Shown here one piece after another: positions 7,934 to 15,937 of a DNA stretch of 24,649 bases. The notes beneath the pieces are model-generated. The model did not search any database, had not been told where the DNA came from, and saw only the letters and a list, made by a program, of their open reading frames with translations. The translations under genes and the position numbers were made by a program. This DNA is from Chloroflexota bacterium (GTDB taxonomy: Bacteria; Chloroflexota; Anaerolineae; B4-G1): NCBI GenBank assembly GCA_024232355.1, contig JAAEPW010000096.1:1-24649 (forward strand), given 5' to 3'. Within the stretch, counting starts at the first letter, position 1; each line of letters starts with the position of its first letter.

Positions 7934-7979
7934 CAGGATAGGACACGGATCAACGTAAACCTTTCCGTGTCCTATCCTG
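7934..7979. terminator. Bidirectional terminator between convergent genes
   Basis: A perfect 16-base-pair stem pairs 7934-7949 with 7964-7979 around a 14-base loop. On the minus strand it is followed by a T-rich stretch (AATTTTTGATC); on the plus strand by GCGTTTTGTC. It lies between the stop of the repeat protein (7907) and the stop of the CpXC protein (8022), so it can serve both. Confidence 0.85.
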
Positions 7980-8021
7980 TGCGTTTTGTCGAAACGAGGT
8001 TTTCGAACAATCCCTCGTTCG

Positions 8022-9344
8022 CTATACCATCTCTTGCACTTTTTCCAGTACTTGTCCCAAACGCTCGGCGTTCTCTTCCTCGCCGTCTTGTCGCATCTTG
8101 GCCTGGGTGTCTCTCATAAACTCGACCAGGCGCACTGTGACCAAATCGCGGTTGTCTTGCAAGAGTTGTTCGATCTGTTCATCGTTCTCGGCAACAAACA
8201 GGCGATTAAAGAGCTGCATTTCTGGCGGGAGCGTTTCCTCGATCAGTTTCATGATCAACCCCCAAATCGCTTCTAGTGCCTTGGCGGCTTCGCTTTCACC
8301 GGAAGACTGGGCTTCTTCCATATTGGCCCCCAACACATTGAAGAAAACCTGGTCCAATTCCCGGAATCGCTGGCGCGCCAATGTCTCTGGGTCCTCGCTC
8401 AACAACAAGTCTCGCAAAAGCGCGCCGCGTTTCTCATACAGCGCGCGGGCATCCTCGTCAAGCTTGTCCCGAATCTCTAATATCTCGGTGCGTAGCGCCG
8501 TCAAACGTTCCCGTTCTCCTTTGTCCTCCGCCGAGTCAATGTGAGACGTGAGGGATTGGAAAAACAAATAGTCGAGCATCGGGCGGCCAAATGCGACCAG
8601 CACCTGGCGCGTCTGTTCGTCGGGGGCCTGGATGAGCAGCTCAACCAGCTTTTCGCGGGTTGGTTCGGCGCGCAACGCCTCCACCATTTCTTCCCGGGCC
8701 TTGAATTCTTGGCCTTCGCTGCTCATCTCTAGCAGCTTGTTACGCAGTACCAAGAGTTTTTGCAGATTGGCCTCCTGACCCGACGATTGTGCTGCTTCCA
8801 GGTTCATAGCCAGCAGCCCCAAGAGATCACCGTCGATGGCGTCGTCGTTGGCTTTGATTATTGCATCCAACACCTCGTCGGAAGAGGCGTCGAGCATCCG
8901 TTGTAACAATTCTGTCTTGGCCTTTTGTTCTGCGATCATCTCTGGCGTGACACCATCTGCTTCGAGGATGGTGTTCGACATGTTTTCCATCGTCAAGAAC
9001 GTTTGGGGTTGCAGCAGGTACGCCTTGCGTTCCTCCGGCGGCAGATCGTTCATCACTGTGCTAGTCAGGTTGCCGATGAACTGCTGTTGCTCCATATTGT
9101 CGCGTCCGGTGTCCATTGGCATATAAACTAGCGCCAATTCCTTGTCTGGATCGTGATACAGGAACGGCAGGTTGAGTCCGCCGCGCATCCCACATTGAGG
9201 ACAAGCCGCCACGTTGACCAGGCCATTGAGCACCCGCATCTTGGCGTCGGGGTCTTTTCTGACATCTATAATCTGTTCCACGGGAGCTTGGATCTGGTTT
9301 TGACAATTTGGGCAAGTGCTACGGGCAAGTAATACTTGAGACAT
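8022..9344 (-). CDS. CpXC domain protein
   Basis: The protein is 440 residues. The N-terminal 150 residues match the CpXC domain: two Cys pairs (CPNC, Cys11/14; CPQC, Cys48/51) flanking VEQIIDVRKDPDAKMRVLNG, then LNLPFLYHDPDKELALVYMP. The CpXC pairs probably bind a metal. The function of this family is not known. Residues 180-440 are strongly helical and acidic, with many Glu/Leu heptads, and probably form coiled coils (for example EEMVEALRAEPTREKLVELL). There is no signal peptide or membrane segment. AAGGA lies seven bases before the ATG. It follows the histidine kinase gene on the same strand after about 50 bases that contain a small hairpin. Confidence 0.85.
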   Translation of the reverse strand: MSQVLLARSTCPNCQNQIQAPVEQIIDVRKDPDAKMRVLNGLVNVAACPQCGMRGGLNLPFLYHDPDKELALVYMPMDTGRDNMEQQQFIGNLTSTVMNDLPPEERKAYLLQPQTFLTMENMSNTILEADGVTPEMIAEQKAKTELLQRMLDASSDEVLDAIIKANDDAIDGDLLGLLAMNLEAAQSSGQEANLQKLLVLRNKLLEMSSEGQEFKAREEMVEALRAEPTREKLVELLIQAPDEQTRQVLVAFGRPMLDYLFFQSLTSHIDSAEDKGERERLTALRTEILEIRDKLDEDARALYEKRGALLRDLLLSEDPETLARQRFRELDQVFFNVLGANMEEAQSSGESEAAKALEAIWGLIMKLIEETLPPEMQLFNRLFVAENDEQIEQLLQDNRDLVTVRLVEFMRDTQAKMRQDGEEENAERLGQVLEKVQEMV

Positions 9345-9374
9345 GTTGAGTTCCTTTCTTAAAAGTTAATTGAG

Positions 9375-9392
9375 CGTTGTTCAGAAACAACG
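9375..9392 (-). other. Small hairpin between histidine kinase and CpXC genes
   Basis: A perfect 7-bp stem, CGTTGTT/AACAACG, encloses a 4-base loop just after the kinase stop codon and about 30 bases before the CpXC start. It lacks a following T-run, so it is not a clear terminator. It may stabilise or separate parts of a shared transcript. Confidence 0.4.
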
Positions 9393-9396
9393 TTGG

Positions 9397-10950
9397 TTAG
9401 CGCGGAATAGCGAACGAGAAAGCGGCTCCCTCTCCAGGATAGCTTTCGACCCAGATACGCCCGTTATGGGCCTCGATGATGGCTTTGGCCAGATACAGAC
9501 CCAGGCCAGCTCCAGGCGTGCTCTGATTGCGTTCTCGTACTCCACGGAAGAAACGTTCGAATACACGGGTTTGTTCTTCAAAGGGGATACCCAACCCTTT
9601 ATCAGATACGGTCACGATCACTTCATTGGGTGATGCGCGTCCACTGATCTCGATGGTGCCGCCGTCGGGAGAGTACTTGATGGCATTGGATACCAAGTTG
9701 TTCAGGACCTGCTCCAGCCGGGCCATATCTCCTACCACTACCGGGAAATCGGGCGGGAAACGGACGGCGATATCGTGCGTTTTTGTCTGGGTGCGAAAGA
9801 GCCGAGCCACGCGTATGGCCAGCGCATCGAGTGCTGCCTGGTCCATCTCTAACGGCAGCGCCCCTGCCTGGATTCGCGAGGCGTCGAGCAGATTGTCGAT
9901 CAGATGGTTCAAACGGTCGGCTTCTTCTACAATGACCGTCAGACTTTCCTGCGTAATCTCTGGGTCCCAGCAAGCATCTTTTCGACGCAAGGTGTCGGCA
10001 TAGCCCTTGATCAATGCGACCGGCGTTTTGAGTTCGTGAGAAATTACAGAGATGAAAACGGATTTGACCTCGTCCGCCTCACGAAAGCGCGTGACGTCGC
10101 GCACATCGGCGATGATGTTGACCAGACGATCCTCTCGGTCAAAGAGTGGCGCGTAGGTGATGCCGACACTGACGGTGCCGCCGTTTCGCCGGAGTAGGTC
10201 GCCCTCGACATAGAGCGGGCGGGCCAACGGCAGCGGCCACCCCCCGGCGACCGCATCAGCCATATCCATGTTTGTTTCTACACGCGCCCAGCGGATCACC
10301 TCATCGTGGGGGCGACCCAGCGCTTCGGCGGCTGACCAGCGGCTCAGTTGTGCCAGCGCGTGGTTAAAGACGACGATGCGGTGTGCCGAGTCGAGGATCA
10401 ATACGCCGTCAGCGCTGTATTCCAGGATGGCGTCGAGACGGCGCTTTTCTTGAGAGATACGTTCATAGAGCTGTGCGTTGTGAACCGCGATGGCTGCCTG
10501 ATCGGCAAAGCTGGCGAGGATCTGACGGTCGTTGGCCGTAAAGCGGGTGCCGTAGGCGCGAAACACGTACAGCACACCGATCAATTCTCGCCCGATGGGC
10601 ATTGGAAGCGCGACAACCTGTTGCAACCGCAGGCCAAGATCCGACACGATTCGACCTAACTTTCCTGTGAGATTGGGGATGGTGAATCGACCCAAATCCG
10701 TGTCGTCAGGGACGTCGGTCAGCAAGGGGTTAAAATATGGCACCATGGTTGGGGGGAGCCCATAGCTGGCTCGAATGACGAGGCTCTTGTCGGGGGCGCG
10801 TAGGGCGATTAGACCAGCCTGCCCTGCCAGTATCTCGGTCGCCGACTTGAGCACCATTTGCAACAACTCGTCCAAGTTGAGTTGTGCCGTGAGTGCTCGA
10901 CTGATTTGTAACAAGTATTCCCGTTGCCTGACGCGGTAATCGGTCAGCAT
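9397..10950 (-). CDS. GAF-PAS sensor histidine kinase, soluble
   Basis: The protein is 517 residues. Order of domains: GAF about 20-165 (LDELLQMVLKSATEILAG ... FADQAAIAVHNAQLY); PAS about 170-290 (LDAILEYSADGVLILDS ... IADVRDVTRFREAD); HisKA about 293-365 with phospho-acceptor His305 in SHELKTP; then HATPase with an N box (LNNLVSNAIKYSPDGG), G1 (VSDKGLGIPFEEQ), F box (FERFFR) and G2 (GAGLGLYLAKAIIEAHNG). All catalytic elements are intact. It has no membrane segment, so it should sense a cytosolic ligand or a partner protein. No response regulator gene is in the window. The ATG has GGGGA seven bases upstream. It lies 28 bases after the PAP2-like gene, so those membrane proteins may feed it a signal. 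Confidence 0.9.
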   Translation of the reverse strand: MLTDYRVRQREYLLQISRALTAQLNLDELLQMVLKSATEILAGQAGLIALRAPDKSLVIRASYGLPPTMVPYFNPLLTDVPDDTDLGRFTIPNLTGKLGRIVSDLGLRLQQVVALPMPIGRELIGVLYVFRAYGTRFTANDRQILASFADQAAIAVHNAQLYERISQEKRRLDAILEYSADGVLILDSAHRIVVFNHALAQLSRWSAAEALGRPHDEVIRWARVETNMDMADAVAGGWPLPLARPLYVEGDLLRRNGGTVSVGITYAPLFDREDRLVNIIADVRDVTRFREADEVKSVFISVISHELKTPVALIKGYADTLRRKDACWDPEITQESLTVIVEEADRLNHLIDNLLDASRIQAGALPLEMDQAALDALAIRVARLFRTQTKTHDIAVRFPPDFPVVVGDMARLEQVLNNLVSNAIKYSPDGGTIEISGRASPNEVIVTVSDKGLGIPFEEQTRVFERFFRGVRERNQSTPGAGLGLYLAKAIIEAHNGRIWVESYPGEGAAFSFAIPR

Positions 10951-10978
10951 TTGCGTGTCCCCATCCCGTGTACTTGCT

Positions 10979-11602
10979 CTACGCCAACAGCCAATAGCGA
11001 GCCAGACGAATGAATACGCCCATCAGCCGATTCAGCCGGGTGCTAATGCCAATCATCCAACCCAGGCTCGCTCCGATCACCATTCCGACAACAATATCCA
11101 TAGGATAATACTGGCCAAGACATGCCTGCGCGCTCACGCCAAACCCTGTCACCAGAAAGCATGCCAGACCCCAGCGCCAATTCCGTCGCCACGCGGCGGA
11201 TCCCAGCGCGACACCCGCTGCCGCAGGGACGTTGGGAAATGGCGGTCCCTGCCAACACGTCCAGTTGCTCAGCATCTGTTCCCATCCCGGACTGCTCAGT
11301 GCTTCCTGACACGACAGCCCCACCAATACAGCCAAACTCCACGCAAATATGGCCGCCAGCGTTCCGTTTAGCGCTGCGTACTGATTGGCGGTACGGTCGG
11401 CCACCGTCTTTCCCTCGAACCAGCGGACGAGCGTCATCAGGGCCAGTGCGATGGGCACGAGGTGTCCACCAACCATCATCTCTAGCACCAGATTCGCCTC
11501 TGGCACCTTGCTCATAAAGTCCTGAAGAGTGATGCGCCAGGAACAGAAAATGGTCACATAAGTGTAGAGGATGTCTATTGCGTCAAATGTTCCCTCAACC
11601 AT
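10979..11602 (-). CDS. PAP2-like membrane protein lacking catalytic residues
   Basis: The protein is 207 residues with about five membrane segments. Its layout follows the PAP2 phosphatase superfamily, but both catalytic motifs are altered. FPNVPAAAG (122-130) stands where the family has FPSGHAAAG, so the His is gone. AQACLGQYYPMD (158-169) stands where it has SRVYLGVHYPSD, replacing both the Arg and the nucleophilic His. The upstream KX6RP motif is also not seen. It should not act as a phosphatase of the usual mechanism. The ATG at 11602 has AAAGGA eight bases upstream and overlaps the end of the hydrolase-like gene by 28 bases, showing a tight operon. A longer reading would start in the neighbouring frame and is less likely. 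Confidence 0.65.
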   Translation of the reverse strand: MVEGTFDAIDILYTYVTIFCSWRITLQDFMSKVPEANLVLEMMVGGHLVPIALALMTLVRWFEGKTVADRTANQYAALNGTLAAIFAWSLAVLVGLSCQEALSSPGWEQMLSNWTCWQGPPFPNVPAAAGVALGSAAWRRNWRWGLACFLVTGFGVSAQACLGQYYPMDIVVGMVIGASLGWMIGISTRLNRLMGVFIRLARYWLLA

Positions 11603-12594
11603 TGAGTGATCCTTTGTACAGTCTCTTTGTGGGCAGCGGGTGCGAACGGACTGCTTCCCGGTACCCGTAGAATCTCTAAATTTCCCACGCTGTCCGAGCC
11701 AACGGCAGAGCCAACAACGATGGCTACCGGATGAGGAGTCGCACGTGGGGCGGCATCCAGGGCATTCAATTCTTTTACCAGTGGCGAGCGCCGCCAACGA
11801 TGCGCCCGGCGACGTGCATCGAGCCACGGCAGGCTGCGCAGCGTGTCCAAGCCCAGCGCCGGACGCTGAGACATGAGCACGGGTTCAATCGCCAGCACGG
11901 CTGCTACGTCTTCATCCATTGCCGTGCTTCGCAATGCCAGGTCTCCGCCTACTCCTACACCGGCTAATCCCACACGTTTGGGATCGGTTTCGGCCCGCTC
12001 CGCCAGGTGCGAGATACCGACCGACACGAGCCCTTGCAGAGTCAAGTGATCCGAATGATCCGACGATTGCCAGTCTAGTGTCAGTACGACGATGCCATTC
12101 TCGGCCAGTGCGTGCGTCAGCGGTGTCAGGTCGTCACTAGGAGCGGTGGGGTCGGGCAAAAGACAGATGGCCGGAAATGGACCAGGTTTGGCCGTGGTAG
12201 GCTGGTAAATGGTGGCCCGCATCGGCCCCAATTCAACCGGACTGCCCCAATGTGAGGATTGTCTTTGCCGTCTCCCGAGCCATTGCAACCGCACTGTCGC
12301 GCCCAGGATAGAAACGAGCAGGGCCAAGCCACTTGTGACGAGGAATACCAATATCCACCATGCAGGGGACAATTGTAGGTCATACAGTACCAAAACCACC
12401 TGCCCCACAAAAGTGGTCATCATCAACAGGACGGCTATGGCATAGCCCAAGAGTTTGTGTCGTAATCCAAAAGGCCAGGCAAGCCCGTCCAGGCCATTGC
12501 GCAACGCGGCTGCCTGGAGAGCCCCCATCGCGCCTGCAAAAATCAATGCCGTCTGGATGAGTAGAGTGGGCCAGAGCAACGTCATATTAGGCAT
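11575..12594 (-). CDS. Membrane-anchored alpha/beta-hydrolase-like protein lacking the nucleophile
   Basis: The protein is 339 residues from the ATG at 12594 (GGGAA nine bases upstream; ATGs at 12603 and 12585 are alternatives). Three membrane segments lie within residues 5-100. Residues 125-339 resemble dienelactone-hydrolase-type alpha/beta hydrolases: PFPAICLLPDP, ENGIVVLTLDWQSSD, DPKRVGLAGVGVGGDLAL. In the nucleophile elbow the GxSxG serine is Gly214 (GVGVG), so the usual catalysis is not possible. A C-terminal His322 in AAHKETVQ keeps the family position. The downstream PAP2-like gene overlaps it. A role as a binding or scaffold protein is inferred, not shown. Confidence 0.65.
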   Translation of the reverse strand: MPNMTLLWPTLLIQTALIFAGAMGALQAAALRNGLDGLAWPFGLRHKLLGYAIAVLLMMTTFVGQVVLVLYDLQLSPAWWILVFLVTSGLALLVSILGATVRLQWLGRRQRQSSHWGSPVELGPMRATIYQPTTAKPGPFPAICLLPDPTAPSDDLTPLTHALAENGIVVLTLDWQSSDHSDHLTLQGLVSVGISHLAERAETDPKRVGLAGVGVGGDLALRSTAMDEDVAAVLAIEPVLMSQRPALGLDTLRSLPWLDARRRAHRWRRSPLVKELNALDAAPRATPHPVAIVVGSAVGSDSVGNLEILRVPGSSPFAPAAHKETVQRITQWLREHLTQ

Positions 12595-12640
12595 CAAATA
12601 CATTTCCCAGTTTGCTAGATGCAATTCGATTCTACATGGA

Positions 12641-12669
12641 ATTATAACACAGCACGGCCAGCGCACCAA
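12641..12669 (-). promoter_or_regulatory. Sigma-70 promoter for the hydrolase-PAP2-kinase operon
   Basis: Minus strand: TTGGTG (12669-12664), 17 bases, perfect TATAAT (12646-12641). Transcription would start near 12634, about 40 bases before the ATG at 12594. It is divergent from the plus-strand promoter beginning at 12687. Confidence 0.65.
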
Positions 12670-12686
12670 TTGTACCACCGCTGTAC

Positions 12687-12715
12687 TTGTGTGGACTATC
12701 GTGACGTGTTACAAT
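12687..12715 (+). promoter_or_regulatory. Sigma-70 promoter for the B12-radical SAM / DarA operon
   Basis: TTGTGT (12687-12692), 17 bases, TACAAT (12710-12715), with TG at 12707-12708 making an extended -10. The leader would be about 45 bases to the ATG at 12766. Confidence 0.6.
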
Positions 12716-12765
12716 CCCTCATACTTGATCCAAGTACGACAAAAAAAACTGGAGGCTCAACTTTA

Positions 12766-14517
12766 ATGCCCTCTGCTGATTTGATCTTTTTACACGCACC
12801 CACCGTCTATGATTTTCGTCGGCGGGCAACTCTGTGGGGACCGATCAGCGATCTCGTCCCCTCGGAGCCCGTCTTTGACATGTACCCCGTTGGCTTTTCG
12901 ACAATGGCCGCTTACCTGGAGCAGGCCGGTTTTCGCACGCGCATCGCCAACCTGGCCGCGCGTATGGTGCGCTCGGAGCGCTTTGATGCCGAGCGTCTCA
13001 TCGCCCGGATGAAGGCGCGCGTCTTTGGGATAGACTTGCACTGGCTGCCCCATGCCCATGGCGCGCTGGAAGTTGCCAGCTTGGTCAAGCGCCATCACCC
13101 AGATACCCCCGTACTCTTTGGTGGTTTCTCATCGTCTTATTTCCACACCGAGCTGGTGCGTTATCCGCAAGTGAATTACGTCCTGCGCGGTGACTCGACC
13201 GAGGAGCCGCTCCGTCAGTTGATGGCATATATCACCAGTGTTGCCTCGTCTGCCAATATAGACCCGGCCAAGTTGGCCGAAATTCCCAACTTGACCTGGA
13301 AGGATTCCGACGGTGAGGTACACGTTAACCCGCAGACCTACGTCCCGCCCGATCTGGATCACCTGGAAATGAACTATCGCCAGATGGTACGCTCTGTCGT
13401 GCGCGATCTCGATTTTCTGAATTATGTTCCCTTTAGCCATTGGATAGATTACCCGACGATGGCCGTGCTCACCGTCCGCGGGTGCAAGAACAACTGCGCG
13501 TACTGCGGTGGTTCGTCCTCAACCTCTCGCCTCGTATCTGGCCGCACCGCTCCAGCCTTTCGTTCCCCCGAACGACTGGCCGAGGATATGCGCCGCATGT
13601 ACGACATTAGCCGGGGCCCGGCCTTTGTCCTGGGCGACATTCGCCAGGCGGGGATGGACTATGCTCACCGTTTCTTGAGCGCTATCAAGGGCTATCCCGG
13701 CCAGGGGATGCTCGAGATCTTTACGCCGATGGACCGGGCGTTTGCAGAGGCGTTGGCCGACGCACTGCCCGGTTTTGTCATCGAGTTCTCGCCCGAATCG
13801 CACGACCCGGCCGTGCGCCGCGCGATACACAAGCATTTCTCCAACGAGGAAATCGAAGAGACCATCGCGGCGTGCCTCGACGTCGGTTGTCAGCGCTTTG
13901 ATCTGTTCTTTATGACCGGTATGCCGCAGCAGACAAAAGAATCGGTGCTGGAATCGGTCGAATACTGCGAGCGCCTGTTGACGCGCTTTAACGATGGACG
14001 CTTTATTCCCTTTATCGGGCCGCTAGCGCCTTTTGTGGACCCAGGCAGCCCATTCTACGAGCGCCCCGACAAATACGGATACACCATTCGCTGTCGCACG
14101 TTGGAAGAACACCGGCAAGCCTTGTTGGCCCCTACCTGGAAGCACATCCTAAATTACGAGACGCGCTGGATGAGCCGCGATGACATTGCGCAGGTGACCT
14201 ATGAGGCCGGACGGCGGCTCAACGCGCTCAAGGCCCGCTTTGGCCTGATCAGCCCAGAGGTGGCCGCCGAGACCGAGGAACGCATAGACCGCGCCATCTC
14301 GTTGATGGCTCAAATTGATGATTTGATCGAACGCTGCACGCCGGAAGAGTTGGAGCGCGAGCTGTCGGCTCTGAAACCGCAGATCGATCGCACCAATTCT
14401 TCCACCGTGTGTGAAAAGACCGAACTCGATTTGCCCTTTGGCACCACGGCTTTCAACCTGCCGCAGTTGGTCAAGATGGGCGTGGCCGACGTCTGGCAGG
14501 GGTTGGTCGGAAAATAG
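12766..14517 (+). CDS. B12-binding domain / radical SAM protein, Ta0216-like
   Basis: The protein is 583 residues. Residues 1-150 form a cobalamin-binding-like domain with IFLHAPTVYDFRRRA and GIDLHWLPHAHGALE, in which Asp90-x-His92 occupies the cobalamin-ligand position. The radical SAM domain carries RGCKNNCAYCGGSS (Cys240, Cys244, Cys247), then EIFTPMDRAFA, SPESHDPAVR and FFMTGMPQQTKES. The pattern fits the Ta0216 family of B12-binding radical SAM proteins (TIGR04190), whose substrate is not known to me. The C-terminal 100 residues are helical. The ATG at 12766 is chosen over an upstream in-frame ATG at 12619 because GGAGG lies ten bases before it and a promoter falls between the two. It is followed after 14 bases by the first of two DarA-type genes, so cofactor chemistry and nucleotide signalling may be linked. 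Confidence 0.85.
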   Translation: MPSADLIFLHAPTVYDFRRRATLWGPISDLVPSEPVFDMYPVGFSTMAAYLEQAGFRTRIANLAARMVRSERFDAERLIARMKARVFGIDLHWLPHAHGALEVASLVKRHHPDTPVLFGGFSSSYFHTELVRYPQVNYVLRGDSTEEPLRQLMAYITSVASSANIDPAKLAEIPNLTWKDSDGEVHVNPQTYVPPDLDHLEMNYRQMVRSVVRDLDFLNYVPFSHWIDYPTMAVLTVRGCKNNCAYCGGSSSTSRLVSGRTAPAFRSPERLAEDMRRMYDISRGPAFVLGDIRQAGMDYAHRFLSAIKGYPGQGMLEIFTPMDRAFAEALADALPGFVIEFSPESHDPAVRRAIHKHFSNEEIEETIAACLDVGCQRFDLFFMTGMPQQTKESVLESVEYCERLLTRFNDGRFIPFIGPLAPFVDPGSPFYERPDKYGYTIRCRTLEEHRQALLAPTWKHILNYETRWMSRDDIAQVTYEAGRRLNALKARFGLISPEVAAETEERIDRAISLMAQIDDLIERCTPEELERELSALKPQIDRTNSSTVCEKTELDLPFGTTAFNLPQLVKMGVADVWQGLVGK

Positions 14518-14531
14518 TAGTGGAGGTAAAT

Positions 14532-14876
14532 ATGACACCACCTAACATTGTGAACCAACTGGTTGTCGCTACCATCGCTAGTTCCCAGGCTGGCACACTA
14601 ACGGAGCGGTTGACCCGTGACGAGTTCTACGTCACTCAAGTAGACACTAGCGGCGGCATCTTGCGCGAGGCGGCGGTTTCACTCATGATCGGTCTCGATC
14701 AGTCGCGCTTGCCCCGCCTGCTGGAACATCTCCGTGAGTGTTGTCCCACGCAGCGGCGGTATATTCCCGCGCACGTCGAGGCCCCGCTACTCGAGATTCA
14801 GCCAATGATGATCGAGGCGGAAGTGGGGGGAGCAACCATCTATGCTCTTGACGTCGAGCGTTTTGAGCAGCTATAG
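14532..14876 (+). CDS. PII-like DarA/PstA-type protein, first copy (divergent)
   Basis: The protein is 114 residues and matches the cyclic-di-AMP receptor family (DarA of Bacillus, PstA of Staphylococcus), small PII-like proteins that form trimers. The family core is present: VVATIAS, DEFYVTQVDTSGGIL (31-44), SLMIGL (50-55), and AEVGGATIYALDVERFEQ (96-113). In the ligand-binding loop the family's GGFL...GN becomes GGILREAA, losing the Phe and Asn that contact the nucleotide in PstA structures. Ligand binding is thus doubtful for this copy alone. The ATG has GGAGG six bases upstream; a GTG at 14520 is a poorer choice. A second, different copy follows after 12 bases. Confidence 0.75.
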   Translation: MTPPNIVNQLVVATIASSQAGTLTERLTRDEFYVTQVDTSGGILREAAVSLMIGLDQSRLPRLLEHLRECCPTQRRYIPAHVEAPLLEIQPMMIEAEVGGATIYALDVERFEQL

Positions 14877-14888
14877 AAGAGGTCTCAA

Positions 14889-15164
14889 ATGAAAAATATG
14901 AAATTGGTTCTTGCCATCGTCCGTGATGTGGATGCCGGTCCTGTGGTTGAACAACTGGTGACCCGACAATACCGTGTGACCCGCGTTGCCAGCACCGGCG
15001 GCTTTTTGCGACGCGGCAACGTTACACTGCTCATCGGCGTGGAGGAGCAGCACGTGCAGCCCGTCATTGATGTACTTAAGGAAACGTGCAGCCCACCTCC
15101 CGATCCCGACCAACACCGGGCTACCATTTTTGTCGTAGACGCCCCACATTTCGAACAAATCTAA
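14889..15164 (+). CDS. PII-like DarA/PstA-type protein, second copy
   Basis: The protein is 91 residues of the same family. KLVLAIVRDVDAGPVVEQL, YRVTRVASTGGFLRRGN (28-44) and LLIGVEEQHV (47-56) keep the loop that contacts cyclic-di-AMP in PstA, including Phe39 and Asn44. The segment between the third and fourth beta strands is much shorter than usual, and the EVGGAT motif found in the first copy is missing (QHRATIFVV instead). The two copies thus keep different halves of the family signature. The ATG follows AAGAGGT. With the B12-radical SAM gene they appear to form one operon. Whether this organism makes cyclic-di-AMP cannot be seen here. Confidence 0.75.
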   Translation: MKNMKLVLAIVRDVDAGPVVEQLVTRQYRVTRVASTGGFLRRGNVTLLIGVEEQHVQPVIDVLKETCSPPPDPDQHRATIFVVDAPHFEQI

Positions 15165-15175
15165 CCTCCACTTTC

Positions 15176-15204
15176 TTGACACTGAATTGCGCCTGTGGTA
15201 TAAT
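15176..15204 (+). promoter_or_regulatory. Full consensus promoter of the tetR operon
   Basis: TTGACA (15176-15181), exactly 17 bases, TATAAT (15199-15204): a perfect match to the sigma-70 consensus. Transcription should start near 15211, three bases before the operator. Confidence 0.9.
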
Positions 15205-15213
15205 CTCAGTGTA

Positions 15214-15235
15214 ACATACCAATCGTTCAGTATGT
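15214..15235. promoter_or_regulatory. TetR operator 1
   Basis: A 22-base palindrome with arms ACATAC/GTATGT around CAATCGTTCA. It lies just past the expected transcription start and abuts the tetR start codon. It matches operator 2 at 21 of 22 positions, so the TetR protein encoded next to it very probably binds both and represses its own gene. Confidence 0.8.
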
Positions 15236-15236
15236 G

Positions 15237-15866
15237 ATGAAAATGTCTAGCCAAACAGCATCAAAAACCCAAAAACAGATTCAGAGCGAGCAGACCCGGC
15301 AGCGGATCATTGATGCTGCCACTCGGCTTTTTGCCCGCAAAGGATTCTACGGCACTTCGATTGCCCACCTGGCACAGGCCGTTGGGCTAACCAAGGGCGC
15401 GCTCTACCATCACTTTGAAAGCAAGGACGCCATCTTTTTTGCTGTCATCAAATCAATGCGCGATGACTGGAACAGAGAGGTCGCCCACGACGTGGCGCAA
15501 GGTGAGGATGCTATTACCCGGTTGGGTATCCTGTTGGATGAACACACCCGTTTGCTCAACAGAAACGACATGTTCTGCCTCGTTCTGAGCAGCTTGATGG
15601 CAGAGATGGAGGACACCAATCCAGAGTACGCCGCAGTGATACAAGAGATATACGAGGAATTAACCGGATTCATCGAGCGCATTATCAAAAAAGGACAAAC
15701 AGCCGGAGAGCTACGCACTGACCTGGATGCCCGGTTATTTGCGTTCAGCATTGTGGGTGTGCTAAGAGGCATTGGCTGTTATCCAATGCTCGGCCAGATG
15801 GGTGCGGATCGTATGGCAATGACAGAGGCGTTGAAACAAATGCTCTTTGAGGGCATTCGCGCATAG
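15237..15866 (+). CDS. TetR family transcriptional regulator
   Basis: The protein is 209 residues from the ATG at 15237. Residues 20-70 form the TetR helix-turn-helix: RIIDAATRLFARKGFYGTS, HLAQAVGLTKGALYHHFESK. The rest is the helical ligand-binding and dimerisation half. No SD is visible before any of the candidate starts (GTG 15234, ATG 15237, ATG 15243), and the operator runs into the start codon. This suggests weak translation from a strong promoter. The gene is flanked by two copies of one 22-base palindrome and is followed by a thioesterase and a methyltransferase-like membrane enzyme. By analogy with FadR/AcrR-like TetR proteins, an acyl-CoA or lipid ligand is plausible but not shown. 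Confidence 0.9.
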   Translation: MKMSSQTASKTQKQIQSEQTRQRIIDAATRLFARKGFYGTSIAHLAQAVGLTKGALYHHFESKDAIFFAVIKSMRDDWNREVAHDVAQGEDAITRLGILLDEHTRLLNRNDMFCLVLSSLMAEMEDTNPEYAAVIQEIYEELTGFIERIIKKGQTAGELRTDLDARLFAFSIVGVLRGIGCYPMLGQMGADRMAMTEALKQMLFEGIRA

Positions 15867-15880
15867 CTCTTTTTTTATCC

Positions 15881-15912
15881 ATTGCACATACCGATCGTTC
15901 AGTATGTGCAAT
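15881..15912. promoter_or_regulatory. TetR operator 2, extended palindrome
   Basis: The 22-base core (15886-15907) matches operator 1 with one change. Here the arms extend to 11 bases each (ATTGCACATAC paired with GTATGTGCAAT). It lies between the tetR stop and the thioesterase start, so the regulator may also control the downstream genes, or the two sites may be bridged by DNA looping. I see no good promoter right at this site. Confidence 0.8.
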
Positions 15913-15937
15913 TCAAAATCAAACTGGAGGAAAAATC

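Noticed and set aside
11603..11827. Upstream extension of the PAP2-like gene
   Set aside because: The extension lies within the hydrolase-like gene in another frame, and the ATG at 11602 has a good SD.
12619..12765. N-terminal extension of the B12-radical SAM protein
   Set aside because: It spans the promoter region and lacks family similarity; GGAGG precedes the ATG at 12766.
15864..15880. T-run after tetR as a terminator
   Set aside because: No stable stem precedes the T-run, and the downstream genes seem to belong to the same unit.
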